Shown one piece after another: positions 12,540 through 23,822 of a DNA stretch of 64,000 nt. The first letter of the stretch is position 1; each line of letters begins with the position of its first letter. A program made the translations under genes and the position numbers. The DNA lies in NCBI GenBank assembly GCA_022494885.1, contig JAGVSM010000224.1, positions 124,001 to 188,000 on the forward strand, written 5' to 3'. The notes beneath the pieces were generated by a model that was not told where the DNA came from, made no database searches, and was given only the letters and a program-made list of their open reading frames with translations. Origin of the DNA: Micrasema longulum. Lineage: Eukaryota; Arthropoda; Insecta; Trichoptera; Brachycentridae.

Positions 12540-12690
12540 TTTCAATCCCGAAAGAATATATATCAACAATGTTTCGAGTATGTCCAAATCCTTGCAGACT
12601 GGCTGGATTTTCTCCCTAGGGAGTTGTTCACATTTAAATTTCCCTTCTCAAAAACGTTTTCCCTCTCTGTTTGCAACAAATTTGAATATA
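12540..12690 (+). mobile_element. Foldback-family copy, partial
   Basis: It carries the left-end module of the family (CAACAATGTTT, then GAGTATGTCC, then GACTGGCTGGATTT) and then the arm-end module of the family in reverse. It directly abuts the Penelope-like element. Confidence 0.55.
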
Positions 12691-12822
12691 CAGGGGTTCT
12701 TTAAACCCTGTCACATCCGAAACCACGATGATCAGTATGACCAAGAAGACATATTGGAACATTAAAATTAATTTTGAGAACGAATAAAATTTACAAAAAT
12801 AAAATATTTTAAAAAAACCAAT

Positions 12823-12933
12823 GGTTGCTTACTTCTGCACGGGAGAAGCGAGGAGAGTGGAGGAGGGAGTCTGATACACCGTCAAACACGTGGTCACGCC
12901 CCCCTCGCTTCTCCCCTGCAGAAGTAAGGAACC
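12823..12933. repeat. Imperfect inverted repeat (hairpin)
   Basis: Arms of about 32 bp (12,823-12,854 and 12,902-12,933) flank a 47-bp centre. They share TACTTCTG and GAGAAGCGAGG blocks. The hairpin lies just beyond the 3' end of the Penelope-like coding region and may be part of its terminal repeat. Confidence 0.6.
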
Positions 12934-13036
12934 ATTTGTTTTTTTTTTTAATTTCTGCATTCTAAATATTGTTTTAAATATGCCAATATGTATATTATGT
13001 ATCTTTTTTTGGCTGATACCGTGTATGTTGTATTTG

Positions 13037-13079
13037 ATCCGACGTTTAAGCTACCGTTGCAGTAGCCATCTTCCGGGAA
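13037..13079 (-). ncRNA. Hammerhead-like hairpin of the Penelope-like element
   Basis: On the minus strand a GGAAGATG block is followed by a five-base-pair stem (GCTAC/GTAGC) and TTAAACG. Penelope-like terminal repeats are known to carry hammerhead ribozyme motifs of the form CUGAUGA-stem-GAAA. This copy keeps the layout but has lost several core bases, so it is probably inactive. Confidence 0.35.
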
Positions 13080-13742
13080 AACTGTGTGTTTTATAGAGAA
13101 ATGTATGTGTTTATGTACTAGTAATTTGTACCGTGTCACAGTCGGCAGTAGGCACATTTCTATTCGTTTTTGTCATATGTAGTGCTGGGAACCATGTTGA
13201 ATTTAATTTAAGCCTGTCGTCTTTGTTTATATTATTTGGATGTCTGTGTATTTCAATTGCCTCTTTTATTATTCGTGCACTATAATTACTAGGTTTATGT
13301 AGAATTTTTGGTTCAAAGGCGAAAAAATATCCTGTGTCTATAAAGTGTTCCGCTATTGCGGATTTGTCTGGGTGCCCAAGTTTACACGCTCTTTTGTGTT
13401 CGTCCATTCTCTTCTTTGCTGTGCGCCCTGTTTGTCCAATATACACTTTATCACATCCTTGGCAACTTAGTTTGTACATGGCTTCAGTTTCCAGAGGATT
13501 TTTATCTTTTGGGTTTACTAAATGGTCTTTTATTTTTCCCACAGTCCCAAACGTTGTTGCAATATTTTGTTTCTTCAGCACTTTGGCTATCCTGTCAGTT
13601 ACATTCTGTACATATAGCAGGTATGCAGTCCCTCTGGTAGTATCTTCTTACTTGTTCTTCTTTGTCCCTTGCGATTTATTTATGCCAATATGTCTTCTTG
13701 CCCATACTGATCATCGTGGTTTCGGATGTGACAGGGTTTAAA

Positions 13743-14457
13743 GATCTGTCGGGAAAATTCTTATTAATAAACGCAAACTCTTATTAATAAACGACGCAAC
13801 TAATTTATAACCTAAATAATTTCTCTCTTACACCAAGTGAGCGTAGCCGCGGGTAAAAACTAGTAACAATATAATAGTTCCTTAGTTACTCTTCATGAGA
13901 ATGAATGGACCTGCGAGGCTGCTAAGGTACTCCCGTACTCAGTCTGAGAATCGCTGTACTTAGGTTCGTGTAGCATTTACTATGTTATTTCTACGGCGCG
14001 GACTCACCAGCGCCGAAGCCCATAGGGGAGGGTCAGTAAACTCAGTTTCACGATTCACAATAACCTAGTACGTATTATCTACATCGGTGCCTAACAAATG
14101 CCTTTTTTGAATTATCGTGTTTTGATTAACCCCGGAGCTTTGGTCTAATCTAACATCTATTATGATGCCAGCAGAACAAATCGATGCATGAATTTATTTA
14201 CATTTGATATTTTTAATTGTCCGGATTCCGAAATCCATAGTGTATTTGAGTAAAACTTTATGGATTTCGGACCTAACCTTGTCGGTGCACAAATAAGAAT
14301 TTAGCTCTGTTTATGAAATAGAATCAGAATCCCAGACGAGTGTTTTTTGACTCGATGCTACTCTCAGATAAAAATCCCGTAAAAGGAAATTGAGAGACAA
14401 CTTTAATTTTATGCATTTATCACCCCGTTCATATATTACATATACTTAAATATTCTT
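13743..14457. other. Spacer with one perfect hairpin
   Basis: No gene is supported. Positions 14,227-14,239 and 14,259-14,271 form a perfect 13-bp inverted repeat (TCCGAAATCCATA) with a 19-nt loop. Confidence 0.5.
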
Positions 14458-15210
14458 TTTTTTATAGTCTTTATTCAATAAAATACACACATTATTACAA
14501 TATTAAAACATAATTTGTCATCGGGTGCTCAGACATTAGTTTTTTTTAATTAAGAATCAAATAAAAGTGTACAGACATAATACTGTATACATATGAAATA
14601 ATGAACATATATTATTTTGTTTTCGATGCTTTGAAAATTTAAAATATTATTAAAAAGATAGAAAAGAAAAAACTCAACAAAACCAGATAGAATGGTTTAA
14701 AAAATATATTTTTTAAATTAGTGAAGTAGAGAAAAATAATACAATTAAAATTAAAGAATAGCCATTTACTTGAATATATTTCAAAATGTTGAAACATATG
14801 AAAAAAGATGTATTATATTAATAGTGTGTGCTCATAAATGTAATCAAAACAAGATAAAAAATAAAACAAAGTAAATCGAAAATTTCAATTCATATCTACA
14901 GAATAAAAAAAATTAAAAGTACATATTAAAATTAAGATCTAAAAAAGTAAATAAAATAAGAAAGAAATAAAAGAAAATGTTAACCTAAGAAAATAACAAA
15001 AATGTATTCAACGAGAGACTTAAATACTGAGTTAATTAATGTTTTACAAAAATAATAAATCAGTATAGGACCGTTCTGTCTACTAACCACTTTCGTAATA
15101 AAAACAAATTTTATTTTTATTACGACATGTTTTCATGTCAAGTGGCAACGTATTAAATATTTTTGGAACAATATAATCCAACGTACGTTGTCCATATATA
15201 TTTTAATTCC
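14458..15210 (-). pseudogene. LINE 3' half, minus strand
   Basis: Near 15,120-15,205 on the minus strand, 'YGQRTLDYIVPKIFNTLP' matches the usual C-terminal motif of CR1/Jockey-like RT proteins. The rest is a long AT-rich 3' UTR ending in a T-rich tract (poly-A on the minus strand) at 14,459-14,463. It is 5'-truncated. Confidence 0.6.
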
Positions 15211-16330
15211 GCCTCGTTATGTAGTGGTTGGCCCGTTCTCCTACCATTCTTAAGGTTTAAGGGTTGATTCCTGGCACGATTTTAGTAAAATATTTATTCT
15301 AAAGGTAATTTTACACAGCAGTATTTCAACTATACCTTTATTGTAAAATATCGTCTTGATCGTAGAACAACGACGCATGTGATTTTCGCCAACTTTACAT
15401 GAAAGCGTTTTAATTTTTTTGACACTTTATGTGTAAACTTGATAAGTTCAAAAATATATTCTTTGGTAGTTAAGTTACTAATGTATATTGCATTGTTTTC
15501 AAAACTGGAAAATAGAGCCTTTATAAAACCTTTTTAATGTCAAGTATAAAAGAAAGTCAATGTCGCATTTTACGCACATCCGTCGTTGTTCAACGATTAC
15601 GGCGATATAATCAAGATTTGCTGCATTTGGTGATCCGATGCGGTGCCCTATGTACCATCGGTTCGGATTCGGTATGAAAACGTGAAATTAAATTACTTGC
15701 ATAAAAGTTGAACAAACGTAAAACTTTTTTTTAAGAACCATTTACTTTTTAGATAGGTTTATGGTATAAAACACGAAATAATAATTCCAATGCGTAGTTG
15801 ACACTGTAATCTTTAATATTTTGTTTTTCATTCCTAATCTGTTTTTTTCATTCCCAATTAGTTTAGAGAATTAGTTTTATCTAAATTGTTTCGAGAATTA
15901 GGTACCGTAATTCCCTTCTAAGTTTTTGTTACTCAGCGTGTACTACTTTGTTAATTTATGTCATTATCTATCCCTACGCGGACACTGTACACTTGTACAA
16001 ATGCTGTATAATATTACTCCGTAGCTTCTGCTGATGGATGGTTAGGTACGACTCTTCATTCTTAACACTGGAGACTACCATGTCCCGTTAGCCGCCTCGA
16101 GCCATCTAGACCTATTCTTCAATACACAGTTAATAAAAATGGTTTTTCGATGTGGCTTTAGATATTATCAGAATGGGTTTTTTTCAGTATCACCCACGAA
16201 TAAGCTGACAATCCACTACATTAAACCCGACACGATGACATTAAGTCTTGTAATGTGACATTGGCAATTTACGAAGACAACATAATATTTTGATTGGTGC
16301 CGATTGCCATTTCAAAGCGTGTCAGTGATC
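15211..16330. other. Gene-free spacer
   Basis: No open frame with a domain and no repeat shared with the rest of the window was found. Confidence 0.4.
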
Positions 16331-16369
16331 GTGTATTAGGATAAACCCGCTATCTAATATCTCACTTTA

Positions 16370-17379
16370 ATGGAAGTTATACACCTTGAGATTCCTATGT
16401 CAATAATATTTACTGATTCCCTAAGTCTGATCAAAAAGTTGAAATCTGGAATTTATGGTAGTAATGATGGACTAATTTGTGAAATGAAATATCTTATATT
16501 TTTTGCGTTCGAGAGAAATTTCAAGGTGACCTTATGTTGGATTCCTTCGCATATCGGAATTTCTGGAAATGAAAGAGTTGATCACCTAGCAAAGGAAGCA
16601 TGCCTTCATGGAAGCATCCCGCATTCCTTTAGTCGTCCTACTGATGATTGTGTACCAACTATAATTAATAAAATCAGATCTGAGTGGACAATTTTCTGGC
16701 AGAATTCCTCGACTGGGTTGTTTTATAAGAGTATTCAATGCTCCATCCCCATTACACCATGGTTTGAAATCGAAAAGCAATCAAAATTGAACATCTCTTT
16801 AATATCAAGAATGAGAATAGGACATTGTCTCGTTGCCTCGCATTTATCGAGAATAGGTGTCTTTACTTCGGCAATGTGTCTTTGTGAAAATGACGATGAG
16901 ACATTGGATCATCTGTTTTTTGACTGTCCCCTCTTCGAAAGAAGTGAATTCCTTCAAAATATATGTGAAGAATATAATACGTTCCCTCTTAACGTAAAAA
17001 TTTTACTAGCCCAGAATGATTTAGATACTTATTTACTTCTGACTAAATTCTTAAGGACAAATAATAAAAATATTTGAATTTGTTAAATATTATTTGCATA
17101 ATTTAATTAATAAGTCTAATTGAATGTCCCTCTTTACTTTTGGCCCAAAATCTCAATTTATGTTTACGTTTAATTTATACGGTAATAATATTTTATTGTC
17201 ACATAACTCTTTCATACTGATTTTAACTACCTCACATTATATTATATTTTTTCGTGGGTATGGGTTTTTTTTTGTCGTTCACTGAAGCGTATATTCTTTA
17301 AATTTCTTTTTCTTGTTTCTAAGAGCCAAAATCACTCGCAAACGAGTGGAGGCGTATAAAAAAAAAAAAAAAAAAAAAA
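16370..17379 (+). pseudogene. 5'-truncated LINE with RNase H domain and poly-A tail
   Basis: A 235-codon frame (16,370-17,077) contains an RNase H fold of the type found in I/R1/Jockey-group non-LTR elements. The carboxylate motif 'IIFTDSLSLIKKL' lies at residues 12-24, and 'WIPSHIGISGNERVDHLAKEA' carries the catalytic histidine and aspartate near residues 58-78. A C-terminal zinc knuckle follows ('CLCENDDETLDHLFFDC'). After a 3' UTR of about 280 bp there is a pure A tract of 22 bases at 17,358-17,379, the hallmark of target-primed retrotransposition. The frame is intact, so the copy is recent, but endonuclease and RT are absent. Any use of this frame by the host is unlikely. Confidence 0.85.
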
Positions 17380-17704
17380 TCTCAATCAATTGCATAGTTA
17401 TTTTGGATTTGATTGGTGATTTTAGCAAAAGCTCTCATTAAAAGTTAGTCAGATAATGACTTAATAGATAAGGTAATAATGCAGCGCACAACCAATTAAG
17501 TAAAAAAGAAATATGCTGTGTAAACATAGAATAAATTTAAATAATCGTTTATTTTTGTTTTTTAAGTATTTTTTTCCAATTACACTAATATAGAAATCGA
17601 ATTTATAGTCTTAATCATCAATATTTTCTGTGTGTTTTTCAGTAATTTTAAGCATTTTTCCGGCCTTTTAAGATTTTGTTTTCGTTTTGCTACAAAAAAA
17701 AATA

Positions 17705-17960
17705 TTATAGACTAGCGGACCCGACAGACGTTGTCCTGCCCGAACATTGGCTTGCCTGCCATTAGCTGGTTCAGCAAACGTTTTTTCGATATTCAAATTT
17801 TCGATAAACTATATACTAAGTGACATTTGACACTGAGTTTGACATTTCAATCTTTTCGATTCGTCATTGTGTATTTGCAAAACGGTTTAGCCGTTTAGGA
17901 GGAGTACTGTGACATCACACGTACCGAGGAATTATATATAAAGAAGATAACCGGCCTAGC
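17705..17960. repeat. Interspersed repeat, unknown class
   Basis: It starts at 'ACTAGCGGACCCGACAGACG' and ends after 'AACGGTTTAGCCGTTTAGG' and a TATATATAAAGA terminus. I recall very similar blocks as abundant repeats in many insect genomes (Helitron- or SINE-like), but the class is from memory and was not tested. Confidence 0.45.
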
Positions 17961-19494
17961 TAAGAAAATATTAGATCCTTAATTGTAAATAAAAACAGTA
18001 ATTTACCATGAACTAATTGTTTTTATCAAAGTAATATCTAATCTTACTTCAATTAAAAAAAAAAAATACGGATATAGTTTTATTCCACTTTTATTTTTAA
18101 ATTTTTACCTGTGACCGGGTTTCGTCATGACCGACATCGTCAGACTGGTGGGAGACTAAACAAATTTCTATGTTATATACAAGTGCAAGCAGGGGTTGTA
18201 AATCATGATCTTATATAATTATGGGAATAAATGAGTTTAAATGCAAGTAATTTAAGTATAAAATAATAAAAATTTTATTAATTTAAGTTTTGTTTAAATG
18301 TATATATAAAAAACCGGTGAAAATTATGTAATTTTATGAAGTTTTATAATGAAAATGTATTTGAATTACATGTTTTTAAATATTATTAAAACTCTAACAG
18401 GGGCCGCTGGTTGGTAGGTAATTAAAATGTAGTTTTACCAAGAAATGTCAGTAGAAAAACTCAACTTAATCAAATAATTAAAAAATCAATTAGGTATGCA
18501 GACTAACAACCTTACCCAAAAATTGTTTCTTTACTTTTACCTACCTATATATATTTTTTTAATAATTAAAATATATTTCAGTTATATTTATATACGGTGG
18601 CATTTTTAAGCAAAAAATACTTCCCGAAATTACTGATTAAGAGAAGTAAATGCATGTAACTCTTTCAAAGTAGGTAACTATAAAAATTCCAGCACCTTTT
18701 TCGAAAAGTTGATATTTTTGGCCTTCCAAATCGGCTGGTAACCCGTTAAACCGCTTTGGTTCTTAAATTGTGGGTGTACTTGTAAGTTCCAATAGCTGTC
18801 CTTAACTTCGAAAGCTTTGAATGCCCTTTATTACATTTTTAACGTCAGTGGGGAATAATTTTGCCTAGGAACCAAATAATGTTAATATGAATATTAAATT
18901 ACACAAATATTTTCATTGATTTTTTTAGTGTAGATGGAATAAACCCAACCAAATACAAACCCTTGAAACCAAACATAGCGACTTTAAGCATTACCCATAG
19001 CAGTCAGGTTGAATTGACCAAACCGTTTCGTTTTTTAATCAGTTTTATAATGTCGTTTAATCATCAGCGTGGCAATATATGAAGCTAAGTGTAGTCTCGT
19101 GCAAAAAAAATCCCCATGTTACATACATTAAAAATAAATAATTATAGGAAAACTGTAACGCAATTTACAAAATCAAATAGTCACTTATGTTAGTTAGGTA
19201 AAATAATTTGTAATATCCAGTTAGTAATAATTTATCGTAATAACTTTTATAAGAATCATCGAATTCAATTAAGCTAGCCAATTAAAAAAATATCTATTAC
19301 ATATATTTTTTTCTTCTTTATTTGTGCATGCTGTGTTCACATATATAATTGATGAACAATATCTAAAATAACAATTTGTGATTATTATACCAATTTCATA
19401 TGCATTGTTTATTGTTTGTGAACCAAAAAAAAATCAATCTTCTCTACCCCCTCAAAAAGATTCAGAATAGCACCCCTGGCTAGTTATCAATAGA
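17961..19494. other. Gene-free AT-rich spacer
   Basis: Apart from the short Penelope-type motif at 18,112-18,150, no gene or repeat is supported. Confidence 0.4.
18112..18150 (-). ncRNA. Penelope-type terminal motif, hammerhead-like
   Basis: On the minus strand, CTGACGA and then CGAAAC separated by about 12 bases, ending in CCGGTCAC. This resembles the hammerhead core found in Penelope-like terminal repeats, with a T-to-C change in the first box. No Penelope coding sequence is adjacent, so it would be a solo terminal fragment. Confidence 0.35.
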
Positions 19495-20400
19495 TATTTC
19501 AATGGCGGTGTAGTAGTGAGCGCATTTGCCTACCATGCAAGAGGTCTCGGGTTCGATTCTCGACACGGTTGATATGAAATATTGATTTAAAACGGTGTTT
19601 TTATTTATTTATTTTATTAGGTTAACAAACAGTATGTACACAAATATTGCCAATTTCTTTGTATATTAGTGTAAGAAACTCATGCACACACCAAAAAAAT
19701 TGTTTACACTTAATACAATAATTTAAGTTATGTTCAATATAATAAATGTAAAAGAAACGAAATGAAAAAATATGTATCTAATAATAATAATAAAGTAAAA
19801 TATCTGCTTCTCTCAAAATTTCTATAATTTTTTACCTAAATTTACATACATTGTCACAAAAAATATCAGCCTCGGTAAATATATTGTTATATTGGTCGCA
19901 TATTCTAGGTATTGTAGATTGTTTAAAATTGTTTGTTGACGCGTTTTCATTGTAAAAACAGAAGATTTTGTCTTGTCGGTCTAGATGGCACACGGAATGG
20001 AAGTCTTTCAAGTAGGTTTGGAGAATCAATTTTATCATTTATTAATTTGAATAAAAATAACTGGTCTAACATTATTCTTCGATTTTTAAGAGAGTTTATT
20101 CCGTATTACTGCATACTTTCAGCATGATTAAAAAAGTTAAGGTTTAACCAGTAGTCGACCTGTTTAAAAAAAATTGTGGGACCCTTTCTAGTCTATTAAT
20201 ACTTACATTATAGTAAGGTGACCAAATAGGAGTACAGTGTTTTTACATCAGTATATTTCATAGTCTCTGGACTGGTATCTGAAGCGTAAGACTGATCATC
20301 TTACCTTTATGTAACAAAAAATGACCAAGATACGCTGCGATTGGTGTACCAATGCAGTTCCCTGTGCAACATTAGGTGCGGAAAGGGAATGATGAAGTGA
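19495..20400 (+). mobile_element. tRNA-derived SINE (family A) interrupted by a LINE
   Basis: The head at 19,505-19,570 has recognisable internal promoter boxes (a B box GGTTCGATTCT at 19,550-19,560) but not a full tRNA cloverleaf. The body stops at 19,603 and resumes at 20,237, where 'CTCTGGACTGG' and 'GAAGCGTAAGACTGAT' match the other copies. The gap is a LINE insertion flanked by a 9-bp duplication. Confidence 0.75.
19604..20236 (-). pseudogene. LINE fragment inserted in the SINE
   Basis: The minus-strand translation shows 'WSPYYNVSINRLERV' near 20,165-20,225, typical of the post-RT part of CR1/Jockey elements, then a degenerate C-terminus (19,832-20,038). The 3' end is a TTATTT-rich tail at 19,601-19,620. 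The exact 9-bp repeat GTGTTTTTA at 19,595-19,603 and 20,237-20,245 marks the target duplication. Confidence 0.7.
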
Positions 20401-21589
20401 TGATTTTAATAAGCCCAAGGGTTTTCTTCGACGTAATCCGGGTCTTAATTATTGTTTCAAAACTGCTAAGCATTTTTAGTATTCAGAGTTGAAATACCAA
20501 GCTTCATTCTTCTTGCCGTCGGAATGGTGTCGATTGCTCTTGTTACGTGATCTGGGTAGCCAACAGGAAGGCAACAGGTATTCGGTCCGATATCTGCCGC
20601 TTTACTTACAGCTGTACTACCTACAATACACAGTCATGGAGTGTTTCAATACTTGTAGCTGTCGGTAACTAACTGCCTGCCGTCTAGGTACTAGCTACTA
20701 GCTACCGTCCTCTTGTGATGCTATACATTATGTTATGTAGCTGCAGGAAATTACGTCTTTTGTCCGTGCCATCTTTGCCCGCAACAAAAACCCGATCTTT
20801 CCTGTTACGGAACGATTGTTTCAAAAACGACTTCTCGTGTTGCATTTTTCTTTTTTTTCAGCAAAAGCTGGCGAAGAAATTGCTTCCCTTTTCATCATAG
20901 CTGGCTTTAAGGCTGTTGTCGGGTAATACGCACGAAAAATTAGGAAATCATACGATTTTGCCGTTTTAAAACATTTTTTTTTTAAATCGCCCAATAATAA
21001 AAAAAATAGGTAAAAACAAAGTACTTAAAAAAATCGGTCAAATTCAACTTGAAATACAAAAAAAACTACGGTATTTCAATGATTTATTCTACTCTAAGTT
21101 AGTTCTCTAGATCGTCATCTTTTTGTTTTCAAAGCGTGAAATCTTATTTTTTAATCCTAGTTTGAGGGAAGTTCTGACGTATTTTAATCACAAATGTTTA
21201 TGACTACCAACAGTACCAACAGATAATAAAAAAATACTAAAATAATGAAACAAAAAAAGTTGTGAATGCTTGCAGGCCAAATTTTGGATAAATCTCAATA
21301 AAGTATAAAAATTTACATATCTCCCAAACTATAAAACTTTAGCTAAGGAAAGTAAGGTCCAATAATTAGCAAATGACCTCCTCTATATGCGAATTAGCTA
21401 TGGCGGGTTCAGTTCCAGTCACCTGTATAAAGCCTTCATTTAGATTTTTTGTTTTTATGATCGTTTCTACTAAAGTTTATGTTTATTGTTTTAATTACGG
21501 GTTCATATTGCGACTAAACTATCACATTACGGATTCATATTGCGACTAAACTATCACATTAAAATTCCTATTGCAACTGAACCATCATC
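20401..21589. other. Spacer with a short dispersed repeat
   Basis: The block 20,909-21,008 (including 'AATCATACGATTTTGCC') recurs in reverse complement at 35,811-35,908. It may be the end of an old DNA transposon. Nothing else is supported. Confidence 0.45.
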
Positions 21590-21845
21590 ATCATCATTCC
21601 TTTTCCATACCCTGTAGTTCATAGGGCACTGCATTGGTACCCCAACGGCGGCGTACATGTTTTTTTTTTACATAGAGCCAAGATGAACAATCTTACTCTT
21701 CAAGTGACCAAGTCTAGTATTATGGATTATTTAATTAATTTTCAATAAATATTTCATGTCAATCAAGTCGGGAATCGAATTCAAGACCTCTTGCCTTGTA
21801 GGCAAACGCGCTGACTAATAAGACCACGAGGTTTACTGTTTTAAA
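21590..21845 (-). mobile_element. tRNA-derived SINE (family A), reverse copy
   Basis: The tRNA-like head lies at the right end (21,765-21,835 on the minus strand, B box GATTCGATTCC). The tail with repeated CAT units is at the left (21,590-21,600). The same block order is seen in the other family A copies. Confidence 0.65.
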
Positions 21846-21847
21846 TT

Positions 21848-21966
21848 GAGCCGGGTCGTGGTCCCGTGGTACTGTTGTTGACTCAAGGATCAAATGTCCG
21901 AGCTTCAAATCCCACTGTACAACAACTCAATTCCCATTTTTTCAACACCAGCTATTTACGACTTTT
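21848..21966 (+). mobile_element. tRNA-derived SINE (family C), plus copy
   Basis: The head 'GTCGTGGTCCCGTGG...' with a degenerate B box (TTCAAATCCC) is followed by a body ending in GCTATTTACGACTTTTA. The body is shared with 47,045-47,140 and more distantly with the minus copies at 39,725-39,908 and 62,578-62,755. It abuts an (AAC)n tract. Confidence 0.55.
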
Positions 21967-22490
21967 AGGTAACAACAACAACAACAACAAAAACAAACCA
22001 TCACGCCATTTCCACGTAAGGGTAGGCAGATATGATAGAACGCCACATCACTCTATCTTTGCATACAGATCTCGCTTCTTCTACGTTCATACATCTTCTC
22101 ATGCACGTGCGCCGATTATTCCGACTCTTGACATGTCCATCTTCAAGTATTTGTTGGATTTGGTCATGCCATGTCTTTCTCGGTCTACCTCTATTTCTGC
22201 ATCCATCAACGTTCGCATTGTAAATATTCTTAGCCGTTCTTTCGCTGTCCATTCGTTCTACATGTCCAAACCAGCGTAGAGCTCCTTAATTGATTTTGTC
22301 GATAATGCTTGTCTCAGCCTTACATAAGGTACTAATCTCAACATTTGTGCATCTATCGTACATAGTTTTACCACACATTCGCCCGAAAGATCGCATTTCG
22401 ACAGCATTCAGCCTACTTTCATCCCTGTTTTTCCAAGTCCATACTTCGCTCCCATACATCAGGGTCGGGACCAGGACTCCGCTGTGAACT
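21967..22490 (-). pseudogene. RTE-like LINE C-terminal fragment, minus strand
   Basis: The minus frame contains 'LRWFGHVERMDSERTAKNIY', 'NRGRPRKTWHDQIQQILEDG', 'CMRRCMNVEEARSVCKDR' and 'WRSIISAYP'. This is the conserved C-terminal tail of RTE-type non-LTR elements. The 3' end is a trinucleotide array (GTT)n on the minus strand at 21,970-21,990, a feature of that clade. The RT core lies beyond the truncation. Two related copies in the window lie at 26,940 and 28,781. Confidence 0.8.
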
Positions 22491-23226
22491 GCTAATTTTG
22501 CCTCTTGTAAATAATAAGAACTGAAATATTTCTTTATAATTTTATTTACCCATATTTATGGGTTATAAATATTAATTGCAATTGACATGTATATTTTTAT
22601 GTTTAATGATTACATCATATTTGTTGTCTGTTATGCGAAACAAATGTATGTCATAATCAAGGCAAAATGTTACAGTGCCATCTCAGTAACATCTCTGTGG
22701 GAATTCTGAATATATTACCATTTAATTAATCGTGAATGATCTCGAAGCTTTAGAAGATTAATATATCCCTTGTATTCACGGATCAATCAATTGAATAACG
22801 TAAACTGACGCATCAATTTTATCCGTCACACGAGCTTTGTTCGTTATTAATATGTACATGCATGAGTGATTGAATCATTAATATGCTTACAATGCGGGTA
22901 TCGGCAATTTCACACCTTATCCACTTTTCGACCTTTTGTGTTAGCTACTTACACCGACTCTTTTGACATTCAATTGAACAAATTGGACAGCCTTTTACGC
23001 AATTATGCTCGTTTTCATTATTTTCATCTTCTCTTTCTTGGGGTGCCTTGTCAGGTGCCCCCGACGTCGGCGATCACTACAGCGAAAGCATCTCGGTCCC
23101 GCGCTACTCTTATATTCCGCAGCCAGAACAGCTGCTCATTGGATGCACGAGTGATTCAGAGGCAAAGATGACCAGAGCGGTTTCTCGTTGCCTTCTCTGG
23201 TGGATTTTTCTGTCGGGGTTACCTTC
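22491..23226. other. Spacer with GC-richer patch
   Basis: 22,970-23,234 is less AT-rich than its surroundings and continues on the other side of the hAT-type insertion (23,823-24,070). The joined stretch has open frames on both strands, but I recognise no domain. It may be an old element or a decayed gene. Confidence 0.35.
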
Positions 23227-23822
23227 GCCTAGCTCAGGGGTCATCAGTTTGTCAAGTGAGAAGAGCCGAATCGTCATGTAAACAGGATAACTAAGGAACC
23301 AGAGAGCCACATTTATGTCATATAACATATATGTTGAGGTGGATTTTTAGGGAAAAAAGTTGGAAATGTTTTATTTACATTTATTTATTGTTTTAATATT
23401 CATTTTTTGTACATCAATTTTACGGTTAAGAATGATTTATAATTTATTTAAAAAAATATTTTTAACGGTGTCCATGCATCTCTTTTAAGGGCTTTACTAT
23501 ATCTGGCAAATAGCTACTTGTTTTTAATTGAATTCATGATTGGAAATTTTCATCCGTTGTTCTGTTTTTATGTTATTTTTTTATTTGATTCATAGTTAGA
23601 AATGTTTGTTCGCATATATATGTAGAGCCAAAGATTGTGAGAATACTAAAAGCTAGATTTTTTTAACGATTCGAAGTTTGTTCGGCGGGTCTATCTAAGT
23701 TATAAGGTTGTTTGAGATAAGGTGAAATTGGTTTATGTCCGAAGAGAGCGAAGAGCCGCAAGCGTCTAGGCAAAGAGCCGCATGCGGCTCGCGAGCCGCT
23801 CCTGCCGACCTCTGGTCTAGCT
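23227..23822. mobile_element. hAT-type MITE with 8-bp target duplication
   Basis: The element spans 23,235-23,814. It begins CAGGGGTC and ends GACCTCTG, as in hAT superfamily terminal inverted repeats. It is flanked by 8-bp repeats GCCTAGCT (23,227-23,234) and GTCTAGCT (23,815-23,822), 7 of 8 identical. The subterminal region holds repeated GAGCCG and CGGCTC blocks. There is no transposase, so it is non-autonomous. Confidence 0.75.

Larger units (their letters stand above)
12700..13742 (-). mobile_element. Penelope-like element fragment with GIY-YIG endonuclease
   Basis: On the minus strand the frame entering near 13,640 and running to 13,111 reads as the RT C-terminus joined to a GIY-YIG domain. 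A 'GTAYLLYVQNVTDRIAKVL' block precedes it, then 'MYKLSCQGCDKVYIGQTGR' with the paired Y and YIG signature, then the R..EH block ('KKRMDEHKRA'). This combination is specific to Penelope-like retroelements, whose endonuclease nicks target DNA for priming. The palm and fingers of the RT are missing, so the copy is inactive. The fragment sits between 58-bp inverted repeats (12,700-12,757 and 13,685-13,742) that match at 56 of 58 positions. Confidence 0.85.

Noticed and set aside
13334..13741. Plus-strand open frames of 94 and 135 codons
   Set aside because: They lie opposite the Penelope-like GIY-YIG frame and are its shadows.
19505..19570. Possible tRNA gene
   Set aside because: It has a B box but no full set of tRNA stems, and the same head is joined to a conserved SINE body at other sites. 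It is a SINE head.
22032..22279. Plus-strand frames opposite the RTE-like fragment
   Set aside because: The recognisable protein motif is on the minus strand.
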